A DNA stretch of 64,000 nt from Harmothoe impar (lineage: Eukaryota; Annelida; Polychaeta; Phyllodocida; Polynoidae). Made by a program: the position numbers and the translations under genes. The notes under the pieces are model-generated. The model worked only from the letters and a program-made list of their open reading frames with translations, had not been told where the DNA came from and made no database searches. How positions within the stretch are numbered: the first letter of the stretch is position 1; the number at the start of each line of letters is the position of its first letter. Of the stretch, positions 28,631 to 40,981 are shown piece by piece. The stretch spans positions 31,361,618 through 31,425,617 of the forward strand of contig OX381707.1 of NCBI GenBank assembly GCA_947462335.1, read 5' to 3'.

Positions 28631-28864
28631 GTTAACCCTTGAAGGGCTGCAAAGTGCTTTAAGGTGCTATGCTCTATGTGATCATAATGCATGAATTCAG
28701 CCTTGGTAAGTATACTCACCTAACTGTTAATATATTTCCCAAGGGTCGGCATGATGTATGAATGCAGTCTTGACGAATAGACTCACCAGGCTTACATTCA
28801 TGCATCATGCTGACAAAAGGATTGAAACACATTTAAAGTAGTTTGCAGCCAATAAAGGGTTAAC
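28631..28864. repeat. TTAACCC-family foldback element, copy 3
   Basis: GTTAACCCTTGAAGGGCTGC at the left, GCAGCCAATAAAGGGTTAAC at the right, with CATGAATTCAGC and GCATTCATGCATCATGC inside. It is nested in the inverted-duplication arm. Confidence 0.75.
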
Positions 28865-29060
28865 TATTCTAGGGTTGTGAATTTGACAACCATAGACTCG
28901 TCATTTAGAGTGGGCCACCACCTGGGTTAACATTGTCAGTTAGATGAGTCTAGTGTTGTCTTGTGGGATGGTAACTTGGTAGGTCCTCAGGTAGACAACC
29001 TTTAACTTGTTTATTTCATGACCATCACTTTAAAGACCCTAAACTCTTCTTATAAGACGA

Positions 29061-32521
<3,461 letters not shown>

Positions 32522-32951
32522 TTCGTCCAAGTATTATCTGAATATTGACAAATAATGTGCATTTTGTTTGATACTAGGAAGAAGGAAGATATTATACCCC
32601 ACGAAATGGATGCTAAACTCACAGAGGCTGACATGGACTAGTCTATACATATTGTGTATGTTTGCTTTCATGACATATGCAGGATGTATGAGGTAAAGGC
32701 ATCACCTTGGAGTATAGACTGATACAGGGGGGAAGGGAGGAGGTAAAGAGAATTCTATAAAAACAAGTTCACACATTTAGGCTCTCCCAATTTAAAGGTG
32801 ATTCAATGCTTTATATGACATATTTTGCTATGGATCTAGCCCTAAGACTCTGATTAAAGTGTGGGATATCTCTAAATGCAGGACTACCATTCTGGCATTC
32901 TAATGGAGTCAGTCCTAAATTCACTTTCCAAGTGGCCTTTGGTGAAAGTAC

Positions 32952-33236
32952 AGTCTATACGAAAACCTGCCGGACAACGGCTATAGCCGGCAAAAAGTCT
33001 GCCGGTCCGTCAGATAGGTATAACAGAAAGCTAATATATTTTCTGTAATGTTCTTCAGTAAATTACATATCAAAATGATTTTAAGATACAAGGGAATGGT
33101 ATTCAATATAATCATCAGTACAAATAACAAGATTGTACTCCAACATCCGGGCTTGCAAAAATTAAGCCGGGCCTGCAACAAAAGAAATTCTGCAGGACCG
33201 AATATCCGTCATGGTGAAAAAGTTTTCGTATAGACT
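32952..33236. repeat. MITE with AGTCTATACGAAAAC termini
   Basis: A 285-bp block flanked by AGTCTATACGAAAAC and GTTTTCGTATAGACT. GCCGG-rich subterminal motifs (CTGCCGGACAACGG) are partly mirrored at the right end. Confidence 0.7.
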
Positions 33237-33277
33237 TAAAGTACATTCTAGTACAGAGTGTTTATAGGGGGCTCTAA

Positions 33278-33595
33278 GGGAGTGATCATTTTTTAACAAC
33301 AGGGGGGGGGTGGTTTTCCGCGCGGAGCGCGCTAAATTTTTTTCACCCCCCCCCGGTCAACGGGTCAAAATTTTTTACCCCCCCCCCTACGGGTCGGAAA
33401 TCGGCGCGCGCGCAGGCCCTTTGAAGCATAGTAACGCGCGGGCTTTTTGGCCCAAAACAGGTTAAATTTTTTTGACCCCCCCCCAAGAGGGGTCCAAATT
33501 TTTTACACCCCCCCCCCGGTCAAGGGGTCCAAATTTTTTTGCCCCCCCCCCAAACCAACCCCCCCCCCCCCTGTTGATAAAAAATGATCACTCCC
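33278..33595. repeat. MITE with GGGAGTGATCATTTTTTA termini and poly-G/C body
   Basis: TIRs GGGAGTGATCATTTTTTAAC and its near reverse complement (with CAACAGGGGGGG / CCCCCCCTGTTG inside) surround repeated GGGGTCAAATTTTTT motifs and C-runs. Decayed relatives appear near 3560-3650 and 47390-47540. Confidence 0.7.
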
Positions 33596-35560
33596 TAAAT
33601 TGTGACCCTGCACAGGTAGCATACATTGCCCGATTCCTACTTACTTCTTCATATGAAACTACTAGTAAAGATTAATCCCTGTAGAGTCTTAGAGATCACA
33701 CATTTTGCAGGGTGAAACCACGGCTTTCCATTGGCATGTACAAATCTGTTTTTATTTGAGTCAATTAGGCGCCTATGAATGAGAGGATATTGTGAAGAGA
33801 ATGGCTCATAGCGAAGTACCGGGTAGGTGCCGCTGTAGGCCTGTAGCATGTAGGGCATTGGCCAGGCCGGGGACACGCATGGTTGACTGGAGTTAACCCC
33901 CTTTTCTAGGTCTACTGGGACCATGCTGCATATGTACATATTATATAGCTTACGCTAAACTAGAAAGCTGCCCTGTTGTATCCACTTACATCTAGAAATA
34001 ATTTCTGATTTCTCTAAACACAGAATTTCAGATTTTTCCAGATCCAGGTTTACCTGAACAGTAGATTATGGAGGTAGCCCTTTCTAGGTCGAGGATCTAG
34101 TCGACTTGAAGGACCGTCTTACGCTCTGTGGAAGCTGAGATCTCTAAATTTCAGGTCAATGGTCCAGGGGTAAAAAGCAGTATGCGCTTGAGGCTGTTCG
34201 GAAACCACAGAACTATTCTGATACTCTAGTTTACTGGTGACCATACCATCATGTTTAAATGTGCCGGGATTTGAAAACGAGGTGGTGTTGTAAAAGCGCC
34301 AGCGTCTATATATCATTATGTTTAAAGCATGTAAAAATTGATCTTGATAGGTGCATGTTTTGTATAAGTGCTGGGAGTATTCAGGCCTCCAAATCTATAA
34401 ATAGTGGGGGCGCTTAATCACGATGGTTTGACGATTATATTCAGTATGTTTCTGTCATGGTATTTTACATACCAGTAAATATCTTATGTTACCGATTTTA
34501 TGTTTATATCATTTGTTTCACCTGTACATGAAAATACCAAACAGCAAAACACCCAAATTAGCTCAGTAAAAAATCGTATTGTCCTAAAAGAAAATCTTCT
34601 CAAATGTAGAATGATGTGCAACCTTTAATATCACCTGATGAAGTCAATATAAGCATTTCTCAAGAAAATTTGAAAACAAACAATATAGACAACATTCTTA
34701 CATTATAATAATGAAAATTCTTTCACAGGGTGAAATGCAATCCAAATTTATATAATATCTTATCCACCAACTTAAAACTAAAGCAAGAGAAGTAAGTGAT
34801 GACCAGAATAAATTCCATTTTAGTTACATGGCCTGGTACTTCCACATTCATTCTAGTAGCATTGTCAAAAAAAACCGGAGTTGCATGGAATAGCATTTTG
34901 ATAGGTGGGGGATAGAGTAATGATCAATAAGCTTACCTTTCAACAGTTTCTCCAGTGCGTTGTTGGGTGCATGCCACTTGACCTGAGCAAGCATCCCAAA
35001 GACTGCACAGTCCACCTCACATGGTTGGTCTCCCATCAGGAAGGGCTTTGTACCTTGGTAAACAACATCATCATTATTTATCATCAAGTGGAAATCTTAT
35101 ATGTTAAAATACAAAATTACATGTGTATATACATTTTGGCATGTCAGTGAATGTAATCAATAGCTTCAATAATACAAGAAACATGGCTCTATCACTAGTA
35201 TCACTAGTGGCTAAGTATTAACTACACCAATAGCATAAAAATATGAACAGATTTACATAGATACCAAGATCGTCAGACAGCGCCTTGAAGTCTCCTTGCC
35301 CAATTGAACGGACCTCTTCTGGTGTGTGCCTTCCATACCCTTGTCCATGGGCCTTAGATTGTACCCCAGAAGATATTATTCTTAAGATGGGTGTCGAAAA
35401 ACTGGGAAATGCCTTTTTAAGGAATTTGTAGTTGTCCAGGTTGTAGATCCACCGTTCAAGAATCAATGGCTTAAATTGAAGAAATTAATATCCAACAGAA
35501 GACTAGATGGCTTGACTTGACACATAAAACATGTTAAAGTACCAAGGTTTAATGACATTT

Positions 35561-35925
35561 TCAGGGGTAGACACTAACTTTTTCGGCTGTGGGCCACCCG
35601 GGCCCGTAGCTCCAGAAATCTATGGGCCCGGATTTTCAGCTGCAGGCCAGGATATTAATTTTACTTTTTTCAAAGAGAAAATAAATATATATTCCTGATT
35701 TATCTATGTTAAAATAAGACCGATTTTCCTCATTTGTTCAAGTTTTTCTCTTTCCAACGACATATTACATGACTATGCTTCCTAGGTACATACCACTCAA
35801 ATATGTTGCCAAATTTCCTGTGGGCCACCCGGGCCTATGGCAGGGTAATTCTGGGGAAAACTACGGGCCCGGACCTAAAACTCCGGGCCATTGGCTCCCG
35901 GGCCAGCGTTAGTGTCTACCCCTGA
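35561..35925. repeat. MITE with TCAGGGGTAGACACTAAC termini
   Basis: A 365-bp element in intron 3 of pseudogene copy C. TIRs TCAGGGGTAGACACTAAC and GTTAGTGTCTACCCCTGA are perfect. GGGCCACCCGGGCC motifs repeat inside. Confidence 0.8.
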
Positions 35926-36462
35926 TTTTGTCTATAACTGTACGGTGAACTTGTATTCGCTATATAGAATTTTTCAACTATAAACAGGAGTGAAAAAAGT
36001 TATTCTTCTGAATTGCTCTATGACTGTGGTGTGCTTTCCGGATAAGGGTATCTTACCAGAACAGACTTTCATCCACCATTTTCTTCATTGATCTAGCTAT
36101 AGCCCTCTGTTCTTTATTAAGATGGCCATTCATATCTTTGTTCAGCGCTTTATTCAGGAATGCAATGCAGAACTGAGAGTCAGCAAGGCCTTCTCCATTA
36201 TAAGTGATCCATGGGGTCTTTAATTTTGAAGAATTGCCTCATACATGCTCATTCTGATGAAGAAAAGAAATGGAAACAAATGCAGTAACTATAAATATAA
36301 TATTTGAGTCAGCCCTATATACAATCCATTACTGTCAAAATAGCACATGGCAGAATATGGGATGTAAAATGCTACCTCCAACTTGGAGGGAAAGTTCAAA
36401 TTGATGAGGGAAAATTAAGGTCTATGTCAGAGAATGATAAGTAATTGATATTAGCCCCCCCC

Positions 36463-36570
36463 CCCAGTGGGCACAGAACATTGAATCAACATTGATAGGT
36501 GGTTGTCAATGTTGATTCCATGTTGATTTAACATTGATTCAACGTTGGACTGAGTTTTGTGCCCACTGGG
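36463..36570. repeat. Short palindromic MITE with CCCAGTGGGCACA termini
   Basis: 108 bp with ends CCCAGTGGGCACAGAAC and GTTTTGTGCCCACTGGG, and internal repeats of (A)TTGATTCAACATTGA / CAATGTTGATT. It ends 4 bp from the exon 2 donor of pseudogene copy C. Confidence 0.8.
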
Positions 36571-37390
36571 CCACCTGATAAGGTATCTTTGCCATGCGGA
36601 GGTACTAGTATGTCTCAAGCTTCATTGGGAATGGTGATATACTTGGTGCGTATGGTCCACGCCCTATCTGATGTAATATGACTATGTTGACTGGGTATGC
36701 CTTCCTCCTTTCTGCTACTTTCTGTGCTGCTTTCTGTGCTGCACAACTGAATTCATATTAAAGCAATAGTTTAATTTAATCCAAGGGAGGACTTATGTAG
36801 TAAGTGCGGGAATCCTCCATCAGTGACAGCATATTGTCCTAGTATTATCTGACTATTTGAATATTAACGGTCAGTGATCAGTGAGTTTATATTTTTTCAA
36901 AGGCTAAATTGGGGATCAGGGAAAATGCAATCTATTCAGTGCAAATTCAGGCGGAATTCAGGTGGTTTTATGCTACAGACCAGTGTTCAGATTTGCTGTG
37001 GTCAGTAGCTAATTTTGGTTGGATATGACTTTTTTGTAGGAAAGATGTGTCTTTTAGGTCAAGGGTGATTTTCAGAATTTGTAAATGTCCTGGTAGCTGT
37101 TATTGCGTTTTCTGCTAATATTAAAGTATATAGAAGAAGCATTTCGTTCAATGAGACCCTTAGAGTAGTCACCGCTGCATTCAAGGTTGATTCACCCCAA
37201 GGGTGAACATGATGGATGAATCGTAATGCATTATGAATTGACCGAATTGTCTACCTTTTTGATTGATGTGTTTTGGAAAATTATTTATCAAACATTTGAT
37301 GTGCATTGCAAAATCAAAATTCAGTACTGGCGAGTACACTGGGCCAGGCTGCATGCAATTATACATTTTGACGACCGATGTTAGAACATA

Positions 37391-37608
37391 TTAGGGTAGA
37401 TTCACCCTGAGTCGGACACATACCCTGAGACGGACAGTGAAATCTGAGGCTATTATGTACTTTACTACTTCCAGTGTTTGGTTTTTGGAAAGAATAACAC
37501 TTGAACTTTACTATTGTTCACAAATAAAGGGTCTAAAATGCTCGAATAGTCACAAAATCAGGTGTCCGTCTTAGGGTATGTGTCCGACTCCAGGTGAGTC
37601 TACCCTAA
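37391..37608. repeat. MITE with TTAGGGTAGATTCACC termini
   Basis: 218 bp; the left end TTAGGGTAGATTCACCCTGA and right end CAGGTGAGTCTACCCTAA are imperfect inverted repeats, and CGGACACATACCCTGAGACGG at left is mirrored by CCGTCTTAGGGTATGTGTCCG at right. Confidence 0.75.
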
Positions 37609-38320
37609 TGCAGTCAGTATGCCGCTACCAAAGTTGCAAGACCAGTCCTATACACTACACCCCCAGAAAAAGACGCAATGATGGTTATTCACTTTTTAAA
37701 GAAGGCTTTTATTACAGGAATCATCGCAGGAAGCAAGGATACAAGCTGACAAGCTGACAAGCTGACAAGGCCCAATGATCAGAACCAAAGCAATTGTTTG
37801 CCAATGCCAACACAATAATAAAAAAGAATTCTTGTAAATTTTAGTAGTATAGTATGTATCGGAACGGGACTATAGTTAAGTACTGTTTATTACTCAATCG
37901 ACCTGCAGCCAATCAGAGGCCTCCATTTGGTCACGTGACCGGAAGTGACCTACTTAGGGGATTAGTGGTGAGGTCACGTGACCTAGTTAGCCAATCAGAG
38001 GCCGCCATTTGGTCACGTGACCGGAAGTGAGGTCATATGACCTACTTATGGACCGGAAGTGACGTCATATGACCTACTTAGGGGACCGGAAGTGACCTAC
38101 TTTAGGATCACGTGACCGGAAGTGACCTGATGAGTCACGTGACCGGAAGTGACGTCACATGACCTAATGGCCAACCGGAAGTGAGTGACCTGATTGAGGA
38201 TCACGTGACCGGAAGTGACCTGATTGATCACGTGACCAGAAGAAGAAGTGACGTCACGCGACTTAATGAAGAGATGAGCGTCTTTAAGGGGTCACGGGCT
38301 TTAAAATGTGATATCTTTTT

Positions 38321-38690
38321 TTTTTGGAGGAGGAGGAGGAGGAGGAGGAGGAGGAGGAGGAGAAGGAGAGGAGGAGGCGAGTCTCTTATTTTTTTCGGTA
38401 AACTAATAAAAAACACTACGATATAAGTTTTTTTTTTTTTTTTCATTTTTTATTGTTTTACGAGCGACTGGAAGTGACTTATTGAACTAGGTAGAAGCGT
38501 TCTTTAGAGTGTATAAGAGGGGGGGGGGGAGGGGAGGGGAGGGGAGGGGAGGGGAGGGGAGGGGGGGAGGGGGGCCCCTTTAAGATGCATGGGGAGGGGG
38601 GCGCTTTTAGGATGCATGGGGCGGGTGGTGGGGGGGGAGGGGGGGAGGGGGGAGGGGGGCACTCTAGGGGGGTGGGGGGGCACTCTAAGG
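38321..38690. repeat. Purine-rich GGA and GGGGA tracts in the left TIR
   Basis: A (GGA)n run at about 38325-38375 and repeated GGGGA/GGGGGG runs at 38518-38690. The plus strand has far more than four G-runs in close spacing, so G-quadruplex formation is likely. Poly-Pro and poly-Leu frames on either strand are artefacts of the repeat. Confidence 0.85.
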
Positions 38691-38738
38691 GGCGTTTGTC
38701 TCTTTTAAGAAAAAAAGAAAAGAAAAAGATTTCAATCG

Positions 38739-38780
38739 AGAGACACGCTTCTTCCTCTCGAGAGGAAGAAGCGTGTCTCT
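38739..38780. repeat. 42-bp perfect palindrome
   Basis: Each arm of 21 bases begins AGAGACACGCTTCTTCCTCT, and the sequence equals its own reverse complement. It is flanked by an A-rich run on the left and a T-rich run on the right, so either strand would give a long hairpin followed by U-rich RNA. It sits between the G-rich tract and the 3' end of the death-domain gene. Confidence 0.9.
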
Positions 38781-38933
38781 TCGTTTTTTTTTTGTTTATC
38801 ACGTGCTTCGATGAGGCGATCAGCTGCGACTGGAGGAAGTGACACTTTAAGAGGGCGCGCTTCTTAATTGTTATGATATTATTTTTTTTTTACTTACTAA
38901 TAAAGAAGACGTATGAAAATAAAACACAACAAT

Positions 38934-39674
38934 TCACATGTCCGTCGTTCTCGTTGTTTCTTGCTTGATAAAGTCAAGTAATATCGTGATGCCGAGGTCA
39001 AACTTTCCCATGTCCTCAGTCAACACTCGAAGGAGTTCAAAAGGTGTACCGCCGGCACCGTCAGCTTCATCTTGCCACATTTTCAACACTCGGAAGGCCC
39101 ACTCAGCGGGACTTCCTCCGTATTCGCATTCTTCAGCGATCTTATCTAACCTCTCAGGCGACAATTTTAAATGGTCCCCCACCTCTTTCCACCTGCTACC
39201 TAGACGTCTGCCGAGGGTGCCCAAGTGCTTATGCATCGCGCGCGAGTCGGGGTTTTCGAAATCCAACCCCTGTCTGTGGAGAAGGGACATCCACTGAGCC
39301 AACAGTTCCACGCGTCTAATGCGGGTGAAGACGCGACCGAGCTCTCCCCATCTATGACGATGCGGGGTTTCACCCCACCAGACTCGGAACATCGCCGTAC
39401 ACAGCTCCTCCGGTGTCTTGACACTGCGCTCTACTAGAGCATCCATACGGGCGGCGGTAACTTTTAAGCTACTGCCCAACTCTCTCCAACAGCCGCTCAA
39501 CTCTTTACCTAGTTGACGAAGCAAGGCGTCGCTATAGGCCAACCGCCGCTGTCCTACCTCTCTGTTCTCCCCATCGGTCTGCCTCGCGCGTCTCACGTCG
39601 TCAAGCCGCATTAACTTTTTTTCAGGTGGACAAGGCGGTGAAGGCGAGCTTGAAAGTGGAATAGCTTGAGCCAT
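38934..39674 (-). CDS. Tandem death-domain-like protein of element 1
   Basis: 246 residues. After a Pro/Ser-rich N-terminus (1-25) and a basic linker, two death-fold modules can be read. The first is at about residues 49-123 (LGKELSGCWRELGSSLK, then AMFRVWWGE and ELGRVFTRI); the second at about 148-235 (LGSRWKEVGDHLKLSPERLD, then FRVLKMWQDE and ELLRVLTEDM). The Trp in helix 2 (W-[KR]-E-[LV]-G) and the later Trp before an LxxLL-like helix are the family's core positions. Death domains assemble apoptosis and NF-kB signalling complexes. Here the two modules are the whole protein: no kinase, caspase or NTPase partner. A TATA box lies upstream at 39815-39823 (minus), and the 3' end shares an inverted repeat with the PolB 3' end. 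The role is inferred: a decoy or adaptor acting on host death signalling. Confidence 0.8.
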   Translation of the reverse strand: MAQAIPLSSSPSPPCPPEKKLMRLDDVRRARQTDGENREVGQRRLAYSDALLRQLGKELSGCWRELGSSLKVTAARMDALVERSVKTPEELCTAMFRVWWGETPHRHRWGELGRVFTRIRRVELLAQWMSLLHRQGLDFENPDSRAMHKHLGTLGRRLGSRWKEVGDHLKLSPERLDKIAEECEYGGSPAEWAFRVLKMWQDEADGAGGTPFELLRVLTEDMGKFDLGITILLDFIKQETTRTTDM

Positions 39675-39689
39675 CTCGTCTCGTCTTGG

Positions 39690-39694
39690 CGGTG

Positions 39695-39752
<58 letters not shown>

Positions 39753-39765
39753 TGGTGGTAGTAGA
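39690..39765. repeat. GGC/GGT trinucleotide repeat
   Basis: About 25 GGC or GGT triplets on the plus strand, just upstream of the death-domain ATG, so in its 5' leader if transcription starts near the TATA box at 39815-39823. Frames through it are poly-Ala, poly-Arg or poly-Thr artefacts. Confidence 0.85.
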
Positions 39766-39814
39766 CGTTACTGTGGTCAGAGGCGATATGTTTTTTTTCC
39801 AACAGAAATCAGAG

Positions 39815-39823
39815 CTTTTTATA
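39815..39823 (-). promoter_or_regulatory. TATA box of the death-domain gene
   Basis: TATAAAAAG on the minus strand, about 140 bp upstream of the ATG at 39674. It is the only good TATA box in the leader region. Confidence 0.6.
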
Positions 39824-40320
39824 CAGAGGGAGTTTAATCCCATTTCCAACAGCACTCCAGCTGTGTAGCGACCTGTCCGCATGACGCTTTTTCAGCCGCT
39901 CCGCTCCTTAAGAGCTTAGATGACGAGGGGTGTGTCATCGCTATCCGTGGAGACCAGCTGAAAACGGTGTTTCTTCCTCATCCATTAGCCTTACCTCCTA
40001 CCCCCTACCTGAGGACGTCTCCCTCCCTCTGACATTCATTGTAACAAACGTCAGAGGTCAGGTGAAAATCGGATTTTTTTCATGCACAGCCTTAGTCAGC
40101 TGTCACCCCTCCCTATTGAACTAGCCGGCCGCCGCCGCCTGGCCGGCCCGGTCTACTCACCACGGCAGGAGGTGGTGATTTTTGTCTTACACTTAAGTCG
40201 CTCACCACATGCACACGCCTCTACTCACAGACAGACACGTTCGTCTTAGGGGGGTCCTGCTTCACGCCACACGCCTCCTGTAGTTTTTTTTTGTATACAC
40301 ACTCTAAGCTCATCACCGTT

Positions 40321-40672
40321 AATCCTTTATACAGCTAACGCGCGCTGAATGGCTGAACAGGGTGGTAAGTGGCTTAGCTCATGACAGTGGATCCCTCAAA
40401 AAAGGGATCCAGCTGAAAACGTCATACCTTATGTCTTTGTGAATGGCCGCCGGTCAGTCGACGGCAGCAACCGCTTAATCCTTTATACAGCTAATGCGCG
40501 TTGAATTGCTGAACAGGGTGTTAAGCGGCTTAGCTCATGACAGTCGATCTCTCAAAAGGGGGGAAAGGGATCCAGCTGAAAACGTCATGCCTTATGTCTT
40601 TTGTTTCTCTTTGTGAATGGCCGCCGGCCAGCCGGCGGCAGCTGAACAGGGTCAGTAAGTAGCTTAGCTCTA
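40321..40672. promoter_or_regulatory. Direct repeats in the divergent promoter region of element 1
   Basis: Two units of about 160 bp (40321-40475 and 40476-40640) and a short third share TAATCCTTTATACAGCTAA, GCTGAACAGGGT, GCTTAGCTCATGACAGT, GGATCCAGCTGAAAACGTCA and GAATGGCCGCCGG. They lie between the divergent death-domain and PC4-like genes and are probably upstream control sequences. Related words (CTGAAAAC, CCTGTAGTTTTTTTTGTATACAC) occur at 59640-60140 in element 2. Confidence 0.65.
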
Positions 40673-40686
40673 GAAGCGAGAAGGCG

Positions 40687-40694
40687 TATATAAG
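40687..40694 (+). promoter_or_regulatory. TATA box of the PC4-like gene
   Basis: TATATAAG lies 66 bp upstream of the ATG at 40753. The ATG has a strong Kozak context (CACCACCATGAG). Confidence 0.7.
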
Positions 40695-40752
40695 GGGTCT
40701 GGAAACCTCCATTCACTCACTCATTCTTTTGCTGCTCTCTACAGTCACCACC

Positions 40753-40949
40753 ATGAGCAAAAGACAACATCTAGCGTCGTTCAAGAACAAGAAGACTACG
40801 CGGAACAGCGCTCGTTTAGCGTCAGTGCCTCCTCTTGCTACTGAACATGAGACTACCGCCGCAGCCGCTTGGTCTTATCACCCTCCCGCTGTAGCGAGCG
40901 CTCGCGGCAGTAGTAGTAGTAGTAGCAGTAGTAGTAGCAGTAGTAGTAC

Positions 40950-40981
<32 letters not shown>

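Larger units (their letters stand above)
24458..29060. other. Intergenic between FAXC copies A and B
   Basis: No exon recognised. It contains a palindromic hairpin element (25430-25550), tRNA-like SINE fragments (25826-26210), an ATGTCG-rich repeat (26930-27145), a region around 26210-26325 with repeated ATCGTTCTGATAT in both orientations, and one arm of a large inverted duplication (28131-29104). Confidence 0.55.
32522..34936. other. Intergenic between FAXC copies B and C
   Basis: No exon recognised. Two foldback elements lie at 32952-33236 and 33278-33595. The place expected for exon 6 of copy C (left of 34937) contains no match to the conserved NLSDYC...CNTAGGT segment. Confidence 0.55.
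34937..36832 (-). pseudogene. FAXC-like pseudogene, copy C
   Basis: Remnants are: exon 1 36793-36832 (only the first 13 codons, MLSLMEDSRTYYI), exon 2 36575-36746, exon 3 36057-36253, exon 4 35265-35469 and exon 5 34937-35053. Lesions seen: exon 1 truncated; exon 2 with 18 extra bases, of which a 6-bp insertion creates an in-frame TAG; exon 3 with an in-frame TGA five codons in; exon 4 one base short at its 5' end (205 nt where copies B and D have 206); exon 6 absent. Exon 5 is intact with a normal GT donor (AAAG|gtaagc). A MITE sits 4 bp outside the exon 2 donor. The locus cannot make a full FAXC protein. Confidence 0.9.
37843..38935. repeat. Element 1 left terminal inverted repeat
   Basis: The outer 125 bp are almost identical to the right end. 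Inward, TCACGTGACCGGAAGTGACC-like units repeat: about eight CCGGAAGTGA (ETS-type) words, many TCACGTGA E-boxes, TGACGTCA (CRE) and CAGCCAATCAGAGG (CCAAT). The inner end (38890-38935) is again shared in inverse with 46722-46770. An insertion of simple sequence (about 38310-38810) makes this arm longer than the right one. Confidence 0.85.

Noticed and set aside
38228..38802. Poly-Leu, poly-Pro and Gly-rich frames in the left inverted repeat
   Set aside because: They are direct translations of GGA and GGGGA tracts without a unique part or promoter.
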